DNA of 64,000 bases from Microsyncoccus archaeolyticus (GTDB taxonomy: Bacteria; Patescibacteriota; Minisyncoccia; Minisyncoccales; Minisyncoccaceae), in contig BTXY01000003.1 of the NCBI GenBank assembly GCA_036987155.1, forward strand, positions 48,483 through 112,482, in the 5' to 3' direction. A program made the translations under genes and the position numbers. This document shows, one piece after another, positions 52,547 to 61,625 of the stretch. The notes under the pieces are model-generated. The model made no database searches, was not told the origin of the DNA, and was given only the letters and a program-made list of their open reading frames with translations. The number at the start of each line of letters is the position of its first letter. The first letter of the stretch is position 1.

Positions 52547-53038
52547 ATGGAAAAAGCATTATTTACTGTTGGTGTTTTCGGTGGAATTTTCAATTCCCAA
52601 GGAAAACTTCTCTTAAGAAAAAGAGATATGAACGGTTCTTATCCTGGAAAGTGGGAACTTCCTGGAGGGGCAATTCAGAAAAAGCATCTTGAAATAGGAG
52701 ACGAAAGAGCAATAGGCAAGGCTCTTCAAGAAAGAATTTTAGAAGAGCTTGACGTCCTGGTTTTTGTCCAAAGAATGCCTTCAATGTATCCTGCTATGCC
52801 CTTAAATGGTGACGATATTGCTTTTGCAATAATCATCGGGAAGTTGCATGAAGAAACTCATTACAAAGGAGAAATAAGGTTTGTTGATGTTGGCGAACTT
52901 AATTCTCTTGCTGAAAGCGGTGAATTTCTTTCTGGGAAAGGAAGAATGTATAGAATGTGCTTACGAATGTTTGCAAGCAGGGATTGTCCGAGTCCTGAAT
53001 ATCGGAAAAAAGCCGGAGAATTATTATCTTTATTATGA
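52547..53038 (+). CDS. Divergent NUDIX hydrolase
   Basis: A 163-residue NUDIX protein: FGGIFNSQGKLLLRKRDMNG, YPGKWELPGGAI and ALQERILEELDV map on the Nudix box, but the box has an insertion and the canonical RE before the EE pair reads ER, with Asp replacing the final Gly. Activity is therefore uncertain. Codons are richer in C/G than the neighbours and CGGTGTAAG precedes the ATG, both hints of transfer. Function could be (d)NTP sanitation or a regulator. Confidence 0.75.
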   Translation: MEKALFTVGVFGGIFNSQGKLLLRKRDMNGSYPGKWELPGGAIQKKHLEIGDERAIGKALQERILEELDVLVFVQRMPSMYPAMPLNGDDIAFAIIIGKLHEETHYKGEIRFVDVGELNSLAESGEFLSGKGRMYRMCLRMFASRDCPSPEYRKKAGELLSLL

Positions 53039-53062
53039 GGTGCCAAATGGCACTCTTTTTTT
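53037..53062 (+). terminator. Intrinsic terminator
   Basis: GAGGTGCC-AAA-TGGCACTC stem followed by seven T after the NUDIX gene. Confidence 0.85.
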
Positions 53063-53066
53063 ACTA

Positions 53067-53094
53067 TTGATTTGTTTTTAATATATGATATATT
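53067..53094 (+). promoter_or_regulatory. greA-lysS promoter
   Basis: TTGATT (53067-53072), 16-nt spacer, TATATT (53089-53094), ~18-nt A/T-only leader to ATG 53120. Confidence 0.6.
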
Positions 53095-53119
53095 ATTCAA
53101 ATAACAATAAAATACTAAT

Positions 53120-53578
53120 ATGGAAGAAAAATACATAACTAAAGAAGGTTTAGAAAAATTAAAAAAAGAATTAGAAAGATTAAAGAAAGAAGAGCGAGCA
53201 AAAATTGCTAATGAATTAAAAGAAGCAATTTCTTTTGGAGACTTATCAGAAAATGCTGCGTATGACGAAGCTAAGGAAAACCAGGCTTTTATAGAGGGGA
53301 AGATATTAGAATTGGAAAAATTAATAAGTAATGCTAAGATAATTAAAAAAGAAGATAATAAAGGATGGGTTCAGGTTGGATCTTTTGTTACTTTAAACGA
53401 TGGAAAGACAGAGGAAACATATGAAATAGTTGGAGAAGAAGAAGCTAATCCAATTGAAAAGAGGTTATCTTTTAAATCTCCTTTGGGCCATGCTTTATTA
53501 AATAAACCTCAGGGTGCGCAAGTGGAAATTAATACAGCTAAAGGAACAGTTAAATACAAAATTTTGAAAATTGACTAA
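53120..53578 (+). CDS. greA: Transcription elongation factor GreA
   Basis: A 152-residue GreA. The coiled coil includes ISFGDLSENAAYDEAKENQAFIEGKI, whose Asp-Glu-rich tip (DLSENAAYDEAK) reaches the polymerase active site and triggers transcript cleavage. The C-terminal FKBP-like domain ends LLNKPQGAQVEINTAKG. Followed 2 nt later by lysS, a common pairing. Confidence 0.96.
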   Translation: MEEKYITKEGLEKLKKELERLKKEERAKIANELKEAISFGDLSENAAYDEAKENQAFIEGKILELEKLISNAKIIKKEDNKGWVQVGSFVTLNDGKTEETYEIVGEEEANPIEKRLSFKSPLGHALLNKPQGAQVEINTAKGTVKYKILKID

Positions 53579-53580
53579 TT

Positions 53581-55041
53581 ATGTCAACATCAGAAGAAAT
53601 TAGACAAAATAGGATAGAGAAAAGAGAAAAACTAAATAAGTTAGGAGATTCTCCTTATCCAATCAGTGTTAAAAGAACTCACGAAATAATTAGTGTTTTA
53701 GATAATTTTGAAGATATACTTAAAAAAGAAAAAGAAGTCATTTTAGTTGGAAGAATCAAAACAATGAGGTCTCATGGTGCTTTGACTTTTTTTGATATTG
53801 AAGATGGAACTGGAAAAATACAAGTAATGTTTGCTATTGATAGAATAGGAGAAAACAATTATCAGTTTTTTATTGACAATTTTGACATAGGAGATTTTAT
53901 TGAGGTAAGGGGAACTGTTTTTAAAACCAAAAGAGACGAAAAAACTGTTGAAGGAAGAGATTTTAAAATGATTTCTAAAAGCTTAAGACCTTTGCCTGAA
54001 AAATGGCATGGTCTTAAAGATATAGAAGAAAGATATAGAAAAAGATATCTTGATTTAATATTTTCTTCAGAAACAAGAAAGAAGTTTGAAATCAGGTCAA
54101 AAGTAGTTAAAGAAATAAGAAACTTTTTAGATAAAAAAGGTTTTTTAGAAGTAGAAACTCCAATATTGCAGACAATTTATGGAGGAGCAAGAGCAAAGCC
54201 TTTTAAAACACATATTAATGCTTTTGATATTGATGTTTTTCTAAGAATTTCTCCAGAGCTTTATTTAAAGAGATTAATAATTGGTGGTTTTGAAAAAGTC
54301 TATGAGATAGGGAAGTGTTTTAGAAACGAAGGAGTAGACAAGCTTCATAATCCTGATTTTACAATGCTTGAGTTTTATTGGGCTTATGCTGATTACAAGG
54401 AACTAATGAACATGACCGAGGAGATGATTCAAGAAATTCTTAAGAAGACGATTAAAACTACAAAAATTAAATACAACGAAGAAGAAATTGATTTTAGCGG
54501 AGAATGGGAAAGAATAGAGTTTTTTTCTTTGTTAGAAAAATACACGGGAATTAAGTATGAAGACATTAATGAAAAAGCGTTATTAGCAAAAGCAAAAGAG
54601 TTAGGAATAGATGTTCCAGAGGGAGCTGATAAAGCAAATATTGCAGATGAGATTTACAAAAAATATTGCAGAACAAAAATAATCAAGCCAACTTTTGTTA
54701 TTCATCACCCTTATGGATTTCAGCCTTTAGCTAAAAATTTAGATGAAAATAAGCTGGCTAGTTTTCAATTAGTTGTGGCTGGAGGAGAAATAATTAATGC
54801 TTTTTCAGAGCTTAATGATCCAATTGAACAGGAAAAAAGATTTAAAGAACAAGAGAAGCTATTTAAGGGTGGTTTTGAAGAAGCCCAAAGATCAGATGAA
54901 GAATTTATAGAAGCATTAGAATATGGAATGCCACCTGCCGCTGGTTTTGGTTTAGGAATAGACAGACTCGTTTCAATAATTACAGATTCTAATTCTTTAA
55001 GAGAGGTAATTTTGTTTCCTTTAATGAAACCAAAAGACTAG
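53581..55041 (+). CDS. lysS: Lysyl-tRNA synthetase, class II
   Basis: A 486-residue LysRS. N-terminal OB-fold anticodon domain (VGRIKTMRSHGALTFFDIED), motif 1 region RSKVVKEIRNFLDKKGFLEVETP-type, motif 2 CFRNEGVDKLHNPDFTMLEF and motif 3 GMPPAAGFGLGIDRLV are complete. Normal length; no editing or other extension. Confidence 0.96.
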   Translation: MSTSEEIRQNRIEKREKLNKLGDSPYPISVKRTHEIISVLDNFEDILKKEKEVILVGRIKTMRSHGALTFFDIEDGTGKIQVMFAIDRIGENNYQFFIDNFDIGDFIEVRGTVFKTKRDEKTVEGRDFKMISKSLRPLPEKWHGLKDIEERYRKRYLDLIFSSETRKKFEIRSKVVKEIRNFLDKKGFLEVETPILQTIYGGARAKPFKTHINAFDIDVFLRISPELYLKRLIIGGFEKVYEIGKCFRNEGVDKLHNPDFTMLEFYWAYADYKELMNMTEEMIQEILKKTIKTTKIKYNEEEIDFSGEWERIEFFSLLEKYTGIKYEDINEKALLAKAKELGIDVPEGADKANIADEIYKKYCRTKIIKPTFVIHHPYGFQPLAKNLDENKLASFQLVVAGGEIINAFSELNDPIEQEKRFKEQEKLFKGGFEEAQRSDEEFIEALEYGMPPAAGFGLGIDRLVSIITDSNSLREVILFPLMKPKD

Positions 55042-55076
55042 TTGTTATTTCTTTTATTTTTTGCTATACAAAAATT

Positions 55077-55094
55077 GGTCCTTTTAAAGACCAG
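55077..55094 (+). promoter_or_regulatory. Short hairpin before the PRTase-like gene
   Basis: TGGTCCTTTTAAAGACCA forms a compact stem ~11 nt before ATG 55105. Without a T-run it may be a leader structure or weak end of lysS. Confidence 0.4.
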
Positions 55095-55104
55095 GAATTT
55101 ATCA

Positions 55105-55764
55105 ATGCTAACCGAAGATCAGATTATTGATATACTGAAAATCAATGATGCTTATTGGGTTCATGATAATAATCCAAAGCATCCACATGCAGAATTAAGC
55201 AACGGTCAATGCAGTAATGCATATTTTAATCTTTCTAAGGTTTTATGTTATCCTGCAATCAATGAGATTCTTGCACGGAATTTGTGTGCAAAGCTAGAAA
55301 AAGAGTTCTTTTCGAATGACTATCCAGAATGGGTCGTTAGTTCTTCTTATGCAGCAATAACTTTTGGTTATGAAGTAGCCCGAAGACTTGAAACTCAATA
55401 TGCTTTTGCAGAGAAAGACCATTCCCTTGGATTTAATTTCAAGAGGTGGACAATTCCTAAAAATACTGTTGTTCTTCAAATAGAAGAACTGATTACCAGT
55501 TTTAATACTGCTAAACTTGTTAGGGATGCTGTGATTAGAGACAATAAATACAAGGTAAGATTTTTACCACTTGTGGGAACTATTGTTTTCAGGCCCTCTA
55601 AGTTTTCCGAAGAATATTTTATTGGGGACGCAAGGGTAAAAATTGTTTCTTTGATTCAAAAAGAAGTGTGGTCAACTAATTCAGAATTGTGTCCACTTTG
55701 CAAAAAGGGATCTAAAAGATACCGTCCCAAAGAAAACTGGGCAAAATTAAATAAAAGGGATTAG
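55105..55764 (+). CDS. Orotate phosphoribosyltransferase-like protein
   Basis: A 219-residue PRTase-fold protein. LSNGQCSNAYFNLSKVLCYP resembles the OPRT start (substrate loop), VVSSSYAAITFGYEVAR the core, and VVLQIEELITSFNTAKLVRDAV sits at the PRPP loop, where OPRTs have V-D-D-x-I-T-T-G-G; the acidic pair and both Gly are altered. A C-terminal CPLC with GSKRYRPKENWAKL may bind zinc. PRPP binding is therefore doubtful and no pyrimidine genes are nearby. I start at ATG 55105. Terminator follows. Confidence 0.68.
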   Translation: MLTEDQIIDILKINDAYWVHDNNPKHPHAELSNGQCSNAYFNLSKVLCYPAINEILARNLCAKLEKEFFSNDYPEWVVSSSYAAITFGYEVARRLETQYAFAEKDHSLGFNFKRWTIPKNTVVLQIEELITSFNTAKLVRDAVIRDNKYKVRFLPLVGTIVFRPSKFSEEYFIGDARVKIVSLIQKEVWSTNSELCPLCKKGSKRYRPKENWAKLNKRD

Positions 55765-55777
55765 CCCTTTTTTTATT
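55752..55777 (+). terminator. Intrinsic terminator
   Basis: AAAAGGG-ATTA-GCCCTTTTTTT overlaps the stop of the PRTase-like gene. Confidence 0.8.
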
Positions 55778-55779
55778 GT

Positions 55780-55807
55780 TTGATTTTTTCTATTAAAATG
55801 ATATTAT
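55780..55807 (+). promoter_or_regulatory. serS operon promoter
   Basis: TTGATT (55780-55785), 16-nt spacer, TATTAT (55802-55807), A/T-only leader of ~20 nt to ATG 55835. Confidence 0.6.
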
Positions 55808-55834
55808 GTATTAATAATATTAATTAGTAAAAAT

Positions 55835-57100
55835 ATGTTAGATATTAAGTTTATTCGGGATTATCCTGGGTTAATAAAAGAAGCATGCAGAAAAAAGAAA
55901 ATCAAGTTTGATGTTGATTATTTGCTTGAAGTTGACAGGAAAAGAAAAGAATTAATGAAAGCAATAGAAGAATTAAATGCAATTAAGAACACAGCCAATA
56001 AAAGAATACAGTTAGCAGAAAACGAAGAAGACAAAAAAAATATAATATTTCAAATGAAGGAATTGGATATTAATTCAGATTTAAGAGAAAAAGAATTCAA
56101 AAAACTTGATGAAGAATACAAAAGATTAATGCTTTTAGTTCCCAACATTCCAGACGAAACCGTTCCAGAGGGTGATTCTGATATGGATAATGTTGAAATA
56201 AGGAAATGGGGCAAAATTCCAAATTTTAATTTTGAAATTAAAGATCATGTTCAGCTAGCAAAAGATTTAGATTTGATTGATTTTGAAAGAGGCTCTCAAG
56301 TAGCTGGATTTAGAGGTTATTTTCTTAAAAAAGAAGCTGCTTTGATTTGTATGGCTATTTGGCAATACGCAGCAGATATATTAAGAAAAAAAGGATTTGT
56401 TCCCATGATCGCACCATCGTTAGTTAGAGAAGAGGCTTTAACAGGTACAGGATATTTACCTCAACAAGAAGATGAAGTTTATTCTGTGGGAGACAAGATG
56501 TATTTAGTTGGAACAGCAGAAGTGCCAGTAATGAGCTATCATGCAGGAGAAATATTAAAACAAGAAGATTTGCCATTAAAATACATGGGTTTTTCTCCTT
56601 GTTTCAGAACAGAAATTGGAAGTTATGGAAAAGATACGCAAGGTATATTTAGAGTTCACGAATTTATGAAAATAGAACAAGTTGTTTTGTGTGAAAATAA
56701 TAAAGAAGAGTCAGTGCGTTTACACGAAGAAATTACCAAGAATGCTGAAGAAATCCTTCAAGGACTAGAAATTCCTTATCATGTGGTTTTAAATTGTACA
56801 GGCGATTTAGGATTAGGACAGGTTAAGAAATATGATATTGAGGCATGGGTTCCATCACAGAACAAATATAGGGAAACTCATTCTTCCTCATATTTTTTTG
56901 ACTTTCAAACTAGAAGATTAAATATTAAGTATAAAACAAAAGAAGGGGAGACAAAGTTAGTATATTCTTTAAACAATACTGGTATTGCTACTCCAAGAGT
57001 GTTAATGCCTTTGTTAGAAAATAATCAACAAAAAAATGGTAGCATTAAAATTCCAAAAGTTTTACATAAATATTTAGGATTTAAGGAAATAAAGAAATGA
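55835..57100 (+). CDS. serS: Seryl-tRNA synthetase
   Basis: A 421-residue class II synthetase. The N-terminal coiled coil (~30-105) binds the long variable arm of tRNA-Ser; LVGTAEVPVMSYHAGEIL, motif 2 CFRTEIGSYGKDTQGIFRVH and motif 3 NNTGIATPRVLMPLLEN are diagnostic. First gene of an eight-gene operon that ends with ftsQ. Overlaps the hydrolase by 4 nt. Confidence 0.97.
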   Translation: MLDIKFIRDYPGLIKEACRKKKIKFDVDYLLEVDRKRKELMKAIEELNAIKNTANKRIQLAENEEDKKNIIFQMKELDINSDLREKEFKKLDEEYKRLMLLVPNIPDETVPEGDSDMDNVEIRKWGKIPNFNFEIKDHVQLAKDLDLIDFERGSQVAGFRGYFLKKEAALICMAIWQYAADILRKKGFVPMIAPSLVREEALTGTGYLPQQEDEVYSVGDKMYLVGTAEVPVMSYHAGEILKQEDLPLKYMGFSPCFRTEIGSYGKDTQGIFRVHEFMKIEQVVLCENNKEESVRLHEEITKNAEEILQGLEIPYHVVLNCTGDLGLGQVKKYDIEAWVPSQNKYRETHSSSYFFDFQTRRLNIKYKTKEGETKLVYSLNNTGIATPRVLMPLLENNQQKNGSIKIPKVLHKYLGFKEIKK

Positions 57101-57876
57101 CTGAATTAAAAGAAGAAAAAGTAAATGTTTCTGGAATTGAAACAAGATATAGAGTAGTGGGGAAGAGTAGTAAAAAAGTTTTGATAATTCATGGATGGGG
57201 AGGAACTTCTTATTCTTGGAGAGATGTTTCATATTGCTTAGCAAAAAATGGATTTGAAGTTATTGCAATTGATCTTCCTGGTTTTGGAGAAACTCCTCCA
57301 CCTGAAAATGTTTGGGGATCTGATGAATATGTTAAATTTTTACTCTCTTTTGTTAAAGAAATAAAGTTAGACAATTTTTATTTAATTGGACACTCTTTTG
57401 GTGGAGCACTAGCTTTAAAATTTACTTCAAAGCACGAAGAGCTAATTAATAAGTTAGTTTTATGTGATGCAGCTATAGTTAGAAAAGAAAGACTTAATTT
57501 AAAACAGAAAATAGTAAAATCTTTGTCTAAATACTTTTCGAAAATTATTTCTAAAACGCCCTTGTATCCATTTTTTGAAAAAGCTGCTTATTGGTTTGCC
57601 GGTACTTATGATTATTATCATGCTAATGTAATAATGAAAGAAATATTCAAGAAAGTTATACTTGAAGATATGACTAGTATAGCGTCTAAATTAAAAAAAG
57701 AATCTTTGATTGTGTGGGGAGAGCATGATAAGGCAACACCATTGGGAGACGCTTTTATTTTAAGTAATTTAATAGAAAATTCACAGCTTAAAGTGATTGT
57801 TGGCTCGGGACATAATCCGCATAGAAATCACAAAGAAGAATTATGTAAAGTTTTAGTAAGATTTTTTGAATCATGA
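57097..57876 (+). CDS. Alpha/beta hydrolase
   Basis: A 259-residue serine hydrolase: oxyanion HGWGG (32-36), nucleophile Ser100 in GHSFGG, Asp211 in WGEHDKATP and His239 in GSGHNPH form the triad. No signal peptide, so cytoplasmic. Substrate unknown; its place among wall genes is suggestive only. ATGA overlaps on both sides. Confidence 0.9.
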   Translation: MTELKEEKVNVSGIETRYRVVGKSSKKVLIIHGWGGTSYSWRDVSYCLAKNGFEVIAIDLPGFGETPPPENVWGSDEYVKFLLSFVKEIKLDNFYLIGHSFGGALALKFTSKHEELINKLVLCDAAIVRKERLNLKQKIVKSLSKYFSKIISKTPLYPFFEKAAYWFAGTYDYYHANVIMKEIFKKVILEDMTSIASKLKKESLIVWGEHDKATPLGDAFILSNLIENSQLKVIVGSGHNPHRNHKEELCKVLVRFFES

Positions 57877-59411
57877 TTTATTATTTTACTCTTTTAATAT
57901 TTTCTATTTGGTTTTTAAAGGTTGTCAAAGACGTTCTTTTTTGGCTTTATTTATGGCAATTAAAAAATTATCATATTGGAAGGTTTTTAGCTCACTTTAA
58001 AACAGAGGCAGGAGAAAAGATAATGCGAAACTGGTTTGTTCTTTTAATTTTCGCTTTAATTTCAAGATTTTATTTTAATCAATATTTAATTATTATTTAT
58101 TTAATTTATTGTTTTTACGGAGCAGTAAGTTTAATATTAAATAAGTTTAGAAAACCAGAATTTACTAAAAAGATATTATTTTTATCTTTTTTGTGCTTTT
58201 CTTTTTTAATATTTATAATTTTTGAATTAAGGGTATTAGCTACGTTCGATAATTTATTCTTGATTTTAATTGTTTTAACTGAATTATTAATCCCCTTATA
58301 TGTTTCTTTTATTATTCTATTATTTCAACCGATAACTGTTTTTTTGAGAAACAGAATAATCAAGAAAGCGAGAGCAAAAAGAGAAAAACTAGAAAACCTT
58401 TTAACTATTGGCATAACTGGAAGCTTTGGGAAAAGTTCGGTTAAAGATTTTTTAAAAGTAATTTTATCAGAATCTTTTAAAGTTGTTTCCACTGAAGATA
58501 ATAAGAATTCAGAGATGGGAATTTCTGAAACAATATTAAAAGATCTTAATAATGATCACGAAATATTCCTTTGCGAGATGGGTGCATATAATAGAGGGGG
58601 AATTAAATTATTGTGCTCGATTGCTAAGCCAAAGATAGGGGTTATTACTGGAATTAATAGCCAACATTTATCTACTTTTGGTTCGCAAGAAAACATTATT
58701 AAGGCTAAATTTGAATTAATTGATTTTTTACCTAGCGAAGGACTAGCTGTTTTGAATTGGGATTCAAAATTAATAAGAAAAGGTTTTAAAAGAGATATTG
58801 CAAATATTAAATATAGTATTTTAGAAAAAGAAGATATTTGGGCAGAAGATATAAAAGTAGACAAAGACAAGGTTTACTTTAAAGCGATTTTTAATACTGG
58901 AAAATCAATCAAAATCGAAGCTAATGTTGTAGGAAAACAAAATATTATTAATTTGTTGTGTGCAATTTCAATTGCTAGAAAACTAGGAATGGATTTAAAA
59001 GAAATTGCTCAAGCTGTTAAAAAAATTACTAACAATAATTTTTATCGAACAAAAGATAAAGATGTTATTAATTTTACTTATTCTTCAAACCCTGACTCTG
59101 TTTTAGCTCATTTAGATCATTTAAAGCTTTGGAAGGGAAAGAAAATAATAGTCATGCCCTGTTTAATCGAATTAGGAAAAGAATCGAAAAATGTACACAA
59201 GATTATTGGAGAAAAAATTGATGAGGTCTGTAATTTAGCAATAATTACCAATAAAGAGTGCTTCAAGAGTTTAAAATCAAAAAAAGCAGTATTTATTAAT
59301 AGTCCACAAGAAGTATATGAAAGAGTGAGAGCTAATATTTCTATGGACGGAGTTGTTTTATTAGAAGGAAGGCTAAATGAAAAGATTATTAATTTATTAA
59401 ATAAGAAATGA
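57873..59411 (+). CDS. MurF-like Mur ligase with N-terminal membrane domain
   Basis: A 512-residue protein. Residues 1-160 hold four to five membrane helices; the ligase begins with the P-loop TGSFGKSS (182-189), followed by STEDNKNSEMGI, a MurF-type segment, LCEMGAYNRGGIKLLCSI and GVITGINSQHLSTFGS. This matches UDP-MurNAc-tripeptide:D-Ala-D-Ala ligase or a wall-modifying relative. A membrane-fused Mur ligase suggests action on lipid-linked precursor, but this is inference. ATGA overlaps with both neighbours. Confidence 0.82.
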   Translation: MIYYFTLLIFSIWFLKVVKDVLFWLYLWQLKNYHIGRFLAHFKTEAGEKIMRNWFVLLIFALISRFYFNQYLIIIYLIYCFYGAVSLILNKFRKPEFTKKILFLSFLCFSFLIFIIFELRVLATFDNLFLILIVLTELLIPLYVSFIILLFQPITVFLRNRIIKKARAKREKLENLLTIGITGSFGKSSVKDFLKVILSESFKVVSTEDNKNSEMGISETILKDLNNDHEIFLCEMGAYNRGGIKLLCSIAKPKIGVITGINSQHLSTFGSQENIIKAKFELIDFLPSEGLAVLNWDSKLIRKGFKRDIANIKYSILEKEDIWAEDIKVDKDKVYFKAIFNTGKSIKIEANVVGKQNIINLLCAISIARKLGMDLKEIAQAVKKITNNNFYRTKDKDVINFTYSSNPDSVLAHLDHLKLWKGKKIIVMPCLIELGKESKNVHKIIGEKIDEVCNLAIITNKECFKSLKSKKAVFINSPQEVYERVRANISMDGVVLLEGRLNEKIINLLNKK

Positions 59412-60628
59412 AAGACATAATTTATAGCTCATTATTTCCTAATTTTGAAAAAGACGATGTTAATTTATGCATTAGGCTTCTTTTTTCTTCTTTGAAAAAA
59501 GGAGAAAAAATTAAGGAACTAGAATTAGCTTTTAAAAACAAGTTTAATTTTAATGATTGTTTTTCTTTTAATAGTGGAAGAAGTTCTCTTATGGCTATTT
59601 TAGAAGCAATGGATATTAAAAAAGGAGACGAAGTCATTGTTCAAGGATTTACTTGTAATGCTGTTATTAATCCAATAATTAATATTGGAGCAAAACCAGT
59701 CTATGTTGACTTAAAGGAGGATCTAAATATTGATGAGAAGAAAATACAACAATTTATTAATTTAAAAACTAAAGCAGTAATTGTTCAGCATACTTTTGGT
59801 TGGCCAGCAGAAATTGAAGAAATTAGAGATATTTGCAGGGATAATAATATTTATTTAATAGAAGATTGTGCGCATTCTTTGGGAGCAAAGTATAATAACC
59901 AATATGTTGGTTCTTTTGGGGACGCTAGTTTTTTTAGTTTTGGAAGAGACAAAATAATATCTTCAGTTTTTGGTGGAATGGTTGTTGTTAATAATCTTTC
60001 TTTAAAAATTAAAGAATATGACTTTCCTTCCAACTTGTGGATAATTAATCAATTGCTTTATCCAATTTTAATGCAATATGTGTTTTTACCTTTATTTAGA
60101 TTTAATCTTGGTAGAACATTTTATTCATTAATGTTTGAATTAAATATTTTTTCTTTAAGATCAGTTAATAAAAAAGAAAACCAAGGAATTTTACCTCAGT
60201 ATTTTGGTAAAAAAATGCCTAATGCTTTAGCTGCGCTGGCTTTAAATCAGTTAAGCAAGATAGATAGGTTTAATAGTAAGAGAAAAGAGATTGCTAAAGC
60301 TTATTTCACCATTTTTAAGAATAGCAATGTAAAAACTGTTTTTAAAGAAGATTTTAATAATAGGGACCCTGTTTTTTTAAAGTTCCCAATCTTAATTGAT
60401 AATCCAGAAAAAACCTTAAAAGAATTAAGAAAAGAAAATATATTTATTAATGATGGTTGGAGAGAAACAGTAATTGTACCGCCACTGACCAATCAAGAAA
60501 AAATGAAATATACAAAAGGGGAATGCGAGTATGGAGAGAAAATATCTCAAAAAATACTTTCTTTGCCAACTCATGCTAAATTAACCATAGAAGATGTTAA
60601 GAAAATTGCATCGATAATTAAAAAGTAG
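59408..60628 (+). CDS. DegT/DnrJ/EryC1/StrS family aminotransferase
   Basis: A 406-residue PLP enzyme: FSFNSGRSSLMAILEAM, VIVQGFTCNAVINPI, LIEDCAHSLGAKY with the PLP-contacting Asp, and the candidate Schiff-base Lys182 in FGRDKIISSVFGG. The family aminates nucleotide-linked ketosugars. Its position between a Mur ligase and FemA-like gene suggests surface-sugar or wall modification. The region after the Lys is longer than in simple members. Confidence 0.85.
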   Translation: MKDIIYSSLFPNFEKDDVNLCIRLLFSSLKKGEKIKELELAFKNKFNFNDCFSFNSGRSSLMAILEAMDIKKGDEVIVQGFTCNAVINPIINIGAKPVYVDLKEDLNIDEKKIQQFINLKTKAVIVQHTFGWPAEIEEIRDICRDNNIYLIEDCAHSLGAKYNNQYVGSFGDASFFSFGRDKIISSVFGGMVVVNNLSLKIKEYDFPSNLWIINQLLYPILMQYVFLPLFRFNLGRTFYSLMFELNIFSLRSVNKKENQGILPQYFGKKMPNALAALALNQLSKIDRFNSKRKEIAKAYFTIFKNSNVKTVFKEDFNNRDPVFLKFPILIDNPEKTLKELRKENIFINDGWRETVIVPPLTNQEKMKYTKGECEYGEKISQKILSLPTHAKLTIEDVKKIASIIKK

Positions 60629-60648
60629 TATAATTATTTAATAAAAAT

Positions 60649-60906
60649 ATGTTTGATAAATTACAACAATTAAAAAGATTAAAGGATTTTGAAGATAGTC
60701 TAAGCAAAGAAAGATTAGAAAAGGAAATTAATGGTGTTAAAGTGGTTATTAATGGAAAAACAGAAATTATTAGTATTGTTTTAAATTCAGAATTAGACAA
60801 AGAAAAACAAGAACAGACTCTAAAGGAATGTATTAATGCTGTTTGCCATGACGCAAAAATGATTATGGCTAAAAAAGCAGCAGAAATATCAGGTTTAGGC
60901 CTATGA
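60649..60906 (+). CDS. YbaB/EbfC-type nucleoid-associated protein
   Basis: An 85-residue YbaB protein: N-terminal helix LQQLKRLKDFEDSLSKERL, beta sheet EINGVKVVINGKTEIISIVLN and C-terminal helix VCHDAKMIMAKKAAEIS. The family binds DNA as a dimer. In other bacteria it pairs with dnaX-recR, absent here. Overlaps the next gene by 4 nt. Confidence 0.88.
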   Translation: MFDKLQQLKRLKDFEDSLSKERLEKEINGVKVVINGKTEIISIVLNSELDKEKQEQTLKECINAVCHDAKMIMAKKAAEISGLGL

Positions 60907-61625
60907 ACATATTTCCAACCATAACAACAACTAATGGCCAATGGAAAGAAAGAATAAAAGAGGCTGAAGAACTGGGCATTATTGAATTAGCTGTATTTCC
61001 AACTGGAATTAATAAAGAAGAAAGGCAAGAGCTTTATTCTTTTTTAATACGTTCAAAAATAAAGAAAATCCCTTTTGTTCATCTAAGGTCTGATATGGAT
61101 TTGAGTGAAATAGAATTTTTCATTAAGAAATATAATACTCAAATATTTAATACTCATTCTAATAAAGAGTATCCCATTCCTCAAGAATGGGTTAAATATG
61201 CTAGCGTTATTGCCATGGAAAATACGCATAGTTGTTATTTAGATGAAACGGAAGTTAAAAAATTTGCAGGAATCTGTCTTGATTTTGCACATATGGAAAA
61301 TGACAGGTTAACAGATTTAAACAAATTTTATAAAAACTGTGAGCTGATCAAGAGCTTACCGATTAAATGTAATCATATAAGTGCGATAAAGAAGAAATTT
61401 AAGGTTGAAAATAATGATGATAGATTAAGATATGATAGCCATCAATATGATGAATTATCAGAGTTCGATTATTTAAAAAAATATTCTGTAAATGTATTTT
61501 CAGAATATTGTGCATTAGAGTTAGAAAATACAATAACAGAGCAATTAAAAGCTAAGGAGTATATTTTAAAAATTCTTCAAGGAAGGGACGAATACGTTAA
61601 GAAATTTTTTAATGACAACTATTAA
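60903..61625 (+). CDS. Hypothetical TIM-barrel-like protein
   Basis: A 240-residue soluble protein resembling sugar-isomerase/AP-endonuclease-2-like barrels: PFVHLRSDMD, QIFNTHSNKEY, SVIAMENTHSCYL, AGICLDFAHMENDRL and CALELENTI place His, Asp, Glu residues at strand ends as in metal-dependent barrels. The exact reaction is unknown. The stop overlaps the FemA-like gene by 14 nt. Confidence 0.6.
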   Translation: MNIFPTITTTNGQWKERIKEAEELGIIELAVFPTGINKEERQELYSFLIRSKIKKIPFVHLRSDMDLSEIEFFIKKYNTQIFNTHSNKEYPIPQEWVKYASVIAMENTHSCYLDETEVKKFAGICLDFAHMENDRLTDLNKFYKNCELIKSLPIKCNHISAIKKKFKVENNDDRLRYDSHQYDELSEFDYLKKYSVNVFSEYCALELENTITEQLKAKEYILKILQGRDEYVKKFFNDNY

